Below are positions 60,134-64,000 of a DNA stretch of 64,000 bases, one piece after another (the stretch's first letter is position 1; each line of letters opens with the position of its first letter). The DNA is from Halomicrobium sp. LC1Hm. GTDB lineage: Archaea; Halobacteriota; Halobacteria; Halobacteriales; Haloarculaceae. The DNA lies in assembly GCF_009617995.1 (NCBI RefSeq), contig NZ_CP044129.1, forward strand, positions 1 through 64,000, written 5' to 3'. The position numbers and the translations under genes are program-made. Below the pieces are notes generated by a model. The model did not search any database and was not told the origin of the DNA. It saw only the letters and a program-made list of their open reading frames with translations.

Positions 60134-60615
60134 GCTGTGACGTGCTCGACTGCCGCCGAAACCACCGACCGGCGCTCGACGGTGATGCGGACGGCGCGTG
60201 CGTTCGAACGGTTCACCAGGTCGTAGCGCCGGTCGCCGACGTGGAGGCGGTGGCCGGCGATGCGCCCCGGCTTGACCGTGATCGTCTCGAACGTCCCCGG
60301 CGGGTCGTAGACGAACGAGCCGTTCACCCGCGTGACGTTGGCGTCGGCCGGCAGCCCCCAGCCGTACGATTCGAAGGCCATCCGGGTCATTTCTAAGTGG
60401 CCGTCGCGGACCCGGTACGTGTCGACGACGCGCGTGCGCTCGACGCTGTGGGTGTACGCCAGCGAGACGCGCGTGTCCTCCTCGACCGGCGTCTGGAGGA
60501 GTACGTCACCGGAGTCGACCGACGAGACGACCAGCATCTGCTGGGCCGGCAGCGAGACGCCGACGGCCGCCGTCACGAGGACCGCAGCGACCAGTCCGGG
60601 ACGGAGCCACCCCAT
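60130..60615 (-). CDS. DUF1850 protein of TRAP-TAXI operon
   Basis: 161 residues. One N-terminal membrane or signal segment (LVAAVLVTAAVGVSLPAQ), then a beta-rich domain with VSLAYTHSVERTRVVDTYRV and MTRMAFESYGWGLPAD, the DUF1850 core. The gene is almost always found between TAXI binding protein and fused permease genes, and is thought to assist the transporter; its role is unproven. It starts four bases after the binding protein stop. Confidence 0.88.
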   Translation of the reverse strand: MGWLRPGLVAAVLVTAAVGVSLPAQQMLVVSSVDSGDVLLQTPVEEDTRVSLAYTHSVERTRVVDTYRVRDGHLEMTRMAFESYGWGLPADANVTRVNGSFVYDPPGTFETITVKPGRIAGHRLHVGDRRYDLVNRSNARAVRITVERRSVVSAAVEHVTA

Positions 60616-60619
60616 CGGA

Positions 60620-61684
60620 TCAGGCGTCGAAGTAGGCCGCCGCGCCGGGGTGGAGCTCGATCGACATCCCGTCCTGTGCCGAGTCGACGCCGATGAACTC
60701 CGGCTTGATCGTCAGCGCGTCGACGTTGTCGAAGATCGTCGCGGTCACCGTCTCGACCGTCGCTTCGGGCACGTCGGCGTTGGTCGCGATCATCGCCTGG
60801 ACGGCCACCGTCGCCACGTCTTCGGAGACGCCCGAGTACGTCCCGCCCGGGATGGTATCGTCGGCGAACCACGACGCAGCGTCCTTGACCGCCGTGCGGT
60901 TGTCGCCGTCGATGGGGACGATCGCGATGTCGTTGGTCGTCGCCAGATCCTCGATCGCGCCGACGGGCCAGCCCCCGACGACGAAGGCGGCGTCGATGTC
61001 GCCGTTCCGGAGCTGGTCGGCCGCCTGCGAGAACGAGGCGTTTTGCTCCTCGAATTCGGTGATGCCGACGGCTTCGAGGATCTGGTTGGCGTTGACCTGC
61101 GTGCCGCTGCCCAGATCGCCCGTGTTGATCGTCGCCCCCGAGAGATCAGACAGCTGCGAGATGCCTGTGTCAGCGAGGGTCACGATAGTGATCGTCTCCG
61201 GATACAGCGTCGCGACGCCGCGCAGATTCTCGATGGCGTTGTCCTGGAACGCGTCGATACCGGTGCCGTTCTTCGCGAAGTACGCGATGTCGTTCTGGAT
61301 CAGCGCGAAGTCGGCGTTCCCGTTGGCGAGGCTGCCGACGTTCTCGACGCTGGCCCCCGTCGACTGGACGTTCAGCGTGAAGTCGGTGTTGTCCTCGACG
61401 ACGGTCTTGAACTCGTTCGAGAGCGGGAAGTAGGTGCCGCCGGTCCCACCGGCGTGCCACGAGAGGCGGGTGTCGACCTGGCCGTCGCCGCCGTCAGACG
61501 ATTCGGTGTCGGTGGCCGTCCCCTCCATGTCTCCCTCCGTCTCGTCGCCACCCTCGTCCATCCCCGTCTCGGTCGGCGAGTCTTCCGCACCGCCGCCGCC
61601 GTCGTCCCCGGCACAGCCGGCGAGTGCGGTGACGCCCACGAGTCCGGTCGCGCGAATGAACCGTCGTCTGGTGTGATCGCCCAT
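60620..61684 (-). CDS. TAXI-family TRAP substrate-binding lipoprotein
   Basis: 354 residues from the ATG at 61684. A Tat signal (TRRRFIRATGLVGVTALAGC) with lipobox and an Asp/Thr-rich linker precede the binding domain. The latter has LSWHAGGTGGTYFPLSNEFK, NGNADFALIQNDIAYFA, LSDLSGATINTGDLGSGTQ and the C-terminal IPGGTYSGVSEDV. It delivers the substrate to the fused permease. The first gene of the operon. Confidence 0.92.
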   Translation of the reverse strand: MGDHTRRRFIRATGLVGVTALAGCAGDDGGGGAEDSPTETGMDEGGDETEGDMEGTATDTESSDGGDGQVDTRLSWHAGGTGGTYFPLSNEFKTVVEDNTDFTLNVQSTGASVENVGSLANGNADFALIQNDIAYFAKNGTGIDAFQDNAIENLRGVATLYPETITIVTLADTGISQLSDLSGATINTGDLGSGTQVNANQILEAVGITEFEEQNASFSQAADQLRNGDIDAAFVVGGWPVGAIEDLATTNDIAIVPIDGDNRTAVKDAASWFADDTIPGGTYSGVSEDVATVAVQAMIATNADVPEATVETVTATIFDNVDALTIKPEFIGVDSAQDGMSIELHPGAAAYFDA

Positions 61685-61899
61685 AGACCAGTCGTACCGC
61701 CGACGACATTTCGTTATGAGATCCGAAACAGCCGGTAGGCGCGTCCTAGACTGGAGTGAGCAGTCGCTGCGATCGTCGGGAGCGGGGCCGTCCGTGCCGG
61801 TCGGTACCACGTGTCCGACGAAAGCTTATGGTGGTGTAGCGACAAAACTCGCCAGCACCAACGGATGGGCACCACGTCCACCAGCTGTTCTAACCGACC

Positions 61900-62619
61900 A
61901 TGGAAAACATAGAAGAGAGCGTCTCAGGCTTCAAGCGCCGCGGTGGCTGGGTCGACGTCGTCGAACACGGCGAGCGGATCGTCCAGGCGCTGCGAGAGCT
62001 GGCGACCGACGAGCGCGTCGACCGGCCAGTCGACGGCGACGCCCTCGAAGAGTTCGACGAGTGGCGACCGAAGAGCCACGAGCGACTGGACGAGGACGTC
62101 AACGAGAAGACCGCCGAACAGGCCCGCGTCGACGAGGGCAAGGGCGAACAGGCCGGGAAAGACCCGGACGACGACCTCCGGACGGCCGGCGAGAAGCTCG
62201 CGGACTCCTACGAGAACCTCGACGAGCCCGACGAGGCCGTCGAGTCGTGGGGCGAGAGCTTGGACTACGTCGCCCGCGCCGCCGACTCGGCCAGCCGCAA
62301 GGCCCTGCGGACGGTCGAAGACACCGTCTACAAGAACGTGATGACCCAGATCGCACCGTACTACTTCGACAACGCGCTCGTGAGCGCGAACCTCCAGCGG
62401 GTCAACGGCGACGACCGCCCCGAGTACATCTTCGAGATCAACGTCAACGACGACGACCTCAAGGAACGGGTCTCGAACCGCCTGGCGGACTTCGACAGCG
62501 ACGTCGACCGGTGGCACGTCAACACCGAGAAAGAAATCGAGGCCGCCGCCACGGCGGAGGGCGTAGAGGTGAGCGAGGAAGAGACGGGCGACGAGGAGAC
62601 GGATGCGAAGACGAACTAA
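61900..62619 (+). CDS. Conserved haloarchaeal protein (DUF5828-like)
   Basis: 239 residues, very acidic. It begins MENIEESVSGFKRRGGWVDVVEHGERI; the central part is helical and Lys/Glu-rich (KTAEQARVDEGKGEQAGKD). The C-terminal half has a beta-rich module (ALVSANLQRVNGDDRPEYIF). It fits a haloarchaea-specific family I recall as DUF5828; function unknown. Divergent from the TRAP operon. Confidence 0.7.
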   Translation: MENIEESVSGFKRRGGWVDVVEHGERIVQALRELATDERVDRPVDGDALEEFDEWRPKSHERLDEDVNEKTAEQARVDEGKGEQAGKDPDDDLRTAGEKLADSYENLDEPDEAVESWGESLDYVARAADSASRKALRTVEDTVYKNVMTQIAPYYFDNALVSANLQRVNGDDRPEYIFEINVNDDDLKERVSNRLADFDSDVDRWHVNTEKEIEAAATAEGVEVSEEETGDEETDAKTN

Positions 62620-62639
62620 ACGCTGCTCTGTCAGCGTTT
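62618..62639 (+). terminator. Hairpin terminator
   Basis: AAACGCTG-ctctgt-CAGCGTTT, an eight-base perfect stem overlapping the stop codon of the preceding gene, followed by AATTTCGG. Confidence 0.5.
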
Positions 62640-63107
62640 AATTTCGGTTTGGCGTCGGGAAGACAGACGGACGGACTGACGCCGCGAGAAACGAGAGCGA
62701 GCGGCTGCAAATTTTTCGACAGAGAGCGACTGCGGACCCAGATTACGACGAATATCACTGAAAGAATTGTGGTACTCGGTAGCACACGCCAGAATTGGTC
62801 ACAGATCGGTTTCACTATAATGAAAATACGAGTGTACAGAGTATGTTTTGTAAATTGTTTTGTACCAGTAGATGAAGTTCGTTAATTCGACAGTGGGCTA
62901 CCCAGTAACAGTTCCGTACTTCCCGAACGACTGTGTAAAATTATGAAGGACTTATGTGGGATTCTCGCAACGTCTTCGACGGAGGTTCGGCCCTTCCCGG
63001 TTCGCGGCGGCGACCGTCGGGCTGTCGAGCGCCCGGGGTCGTCCGACACACCACTGGCATGGGACGCGTGGGGTTGGGGCCAACGACTGCCTCCGAGAGT
63101 GACAACC
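62640..63107. other. AT-rich intergenic region upstream of chitinase
   Basis: 468 bases without a gene. AT-rich blocks at 62750-62890 and 62935-62955 (GTAAAATTATGAAGG) could hold the chitinase promoter, but the best TATA-like element is 160 bases before the ATG, implying a leader. A GC-rich segment follows. No repeat found. Confidence 0.4.
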
Positions 63108-64000
63108 ATGGACAATTCACGCAGAGAGTTCATTCGTGCGGTATCGAGTACGTTCGTCCTCGCGGCTGGCGCTGGCACAACCGTGGCCGCGACGGACTGT
63201 CGCAACGTCGCCGAGTGGGACCCAGACGCGACCTACAACGGCGGCGATCAGGTGACCTACGAGGGGTCCCTCTGGACCGCCGAGTGGTGGACGCGGGGCA
63301 CCGCCCCGGCCGAAAGCGAGGCCGTCTGGACGCTCGAAGGGTCCTGTGACGGCGACGGGGGAACGGGCAACGAGGGGCCGACGGCGTCGGTCAGCGCGTC
63401 CTCGACGACCGTCGAACCCGGCACGACCGTCGACCTCGACGGGTCGGGATCGTCCGACGCCGACGGGTCGATCGCCAGCTACGAGTGGGAGCTGGGCGAC
63501 GGGACGACGGCGACCGGAGCGACGACGAGTCACAGCTACGACGCGACCGGAGACTACACCGTCACGCTCACCGTCACCGACGACGACGGGGCCACCGACA
63601 GTGCGACGACGGGGATCTCTGTCAGCTCCTCGTCGGGCGGCAACGACGCGATCTTCGCCCCGTACCTGGGAACGTGGGGCGACATTCTCGGAGACACGCA
63701 GAACGCGAGCACCGACCGCGTCGTCCTCTCGTTCGTCGGCGACGGCACCGACGACGGGACGGTCACCCCCGCGTGGCTCACCGCGGACGGTGACCGGCCG
63801 CTCTCGGACCACGCCGACAAGATCAGCACGCTCCAGGACGAGGGCTACGACGTGTGGGTCGCGATGGGGGGCTGGGACGGCCGGATCGTCGCCCGCGACG
63901 CGAGCAGCGTCTCGGAGGTCAAAAGCGCCTACGAGACCGTCCTCGACACGCTCGGCGTGACGCACATCGATATCGACGACGAGAACTACAACGAGCCGGG
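63108..64000 (+). CDS. Secreted GH18 chitinase with CBM and PKD domain (5' part)
   Basis: The gene runs off the window; 297 codons are visible. The Tat signal is SRREFIRAVSSTFVLAAGAG without lipobox. A CBM5/12-type chitin-binding module follows (WDPDATYNGGDQVTYEGSLW, residues about 32-75). A PKD domain spans about 90-175 (PTASVSASSTTVEPG, SYEWELGDG, DYTVTLTVTDDDG). The GH18 catalytic domain starts at AIFAPYLGTWGD, with the acidic motif THIDIDDEN in place of the usual DGIDIDWE. It probably degrades chitin extracellularly under salt. Confidence 0.88.
   Translation, partial: MDNSRREFIRAVSSTFVLAAGAGTTVAATDCRNVAEWDPDATYNGGDQVTYEGSLWTAEWWTRGTAPAESEAVWTLEGSCDGDGGTGNEGPTASVSASSTTVEPGTTVDLDGSGSSDADGSIASYEWELGDGTTATGATTSHSYDATGDYTVTLTVTDDDGATDSATTGISVSSSSGGNDAIFAPYLGTWGDILGDTQNASTDRVVLSFVGDGTDDGTVTPAWLTADGDRPLSDHADKISTLQDEGYDVWVAMGGWDGRIVARDASSVSEVKSAYETVLDTLGVTHIDIDDENYNEP

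Noticed and set aside
1-64000. CRISPR array or cas genes
   Set aside because: No regularly spaced repeats of 25-37 bases and no Cas-like protein seen on either strand; tandem repeats at 33300-33370 and 57030-57190 are in-frame coding repeats.

Overview
The window is a high-GC chromosomal segment from an extremely halophilic archaeon (class Halobacteria). Evidence includes acidic proteins, TATA-box promoters close to start codons, Tat-type lipoprotein signals, a HalOD1 protein, Orc1/Cdc6, DP1 and an archaeal-type tRNA intron. The run orc1 - sec11 - DP1 with ORB-type repeats is the known neighbourhood of the haloarchaeal origin oriC1. The genus cannot be fixed; the chitinase and overall content are compatible with Haloarculaceae (inference).

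Layout. 1-4.6 kb: origin region with ORB repeats, orc1, signal peptidase and DNA polymerase D small subunit. 4.6-16.5 kb: ordinary chromosome with a NosFY-like ABC exporter, an O-acetylhomoserine sulfhydrylase-type enzyme, serB, a VapBC-like pair, an XPD/DinG helicase, a cation diffusion facilitator, a phosphoesterase, an HTH membrane regulator and an M29 aminopeptidase. 16.8-27.9 kb: an integrated mobile element next to an intron-containing tRNA-Arg(UCU). It carries a tyrosine integrase, a ribbon-helix-helix regulator, a nuclease-like cargo gene and a long leftward operon. The operon encodes zinc-ribbon microproteins, a rolling-circle Rep, a four-helix membrane protein, a spike-like glycoprotein, small membrane proteins and a P-loop ATPase. 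This order is that of pleolipoviruses (HRPV-1/SNJ2 group), so I read it as a pleolipovirus-like provirus.

28.1-38.9 kb: two conserved haloarchaeal proteins, a gene-poor AT-rich stretch, then an IclR-controlled catabolic locus. That locus has an ABC sugar-type importer, a creatininase-family amidohydrolase, an enolase-superfamily enzyme, an SDR and a RidA protein; its substrate is unknown. 39-50 kb: MFS transporter, radical SAM protein with a duplicated 3' end, HalOD1 protein, a haloarchaeal conserved protein, an HdrD/GlpC-like membrane iron-sulfur oxidoreductase, a MoaB/CinA-type protein and DabA/DabB (inorganic carbon uptake). 50-57.3 kb: amidohydrolase, Lrp regulator, DedA protein, hisB, CNNM-domain protein, ACT regulator, ferredoxin, IMPACT protein, upp and a truncated repeat-rich lipoprotein. 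57.4-64 kb: TRAP-TAXI transporter operon, a haloarchaeal conserved protein and the start of a secreted GH18 chitinase cut by the window edge.

Non-coding structure is unusually rich. There are two copies of an 80-bp palindromic element, a 210-bp inverted-repeat-bounded hairpin array, two related hairpin/T-tract elements (one associated with a duplicated gene tail), an 86-bp imperfect palindrome in front of the catabolic operon, and ORB repeats lying inside the DP1 coding sequence.
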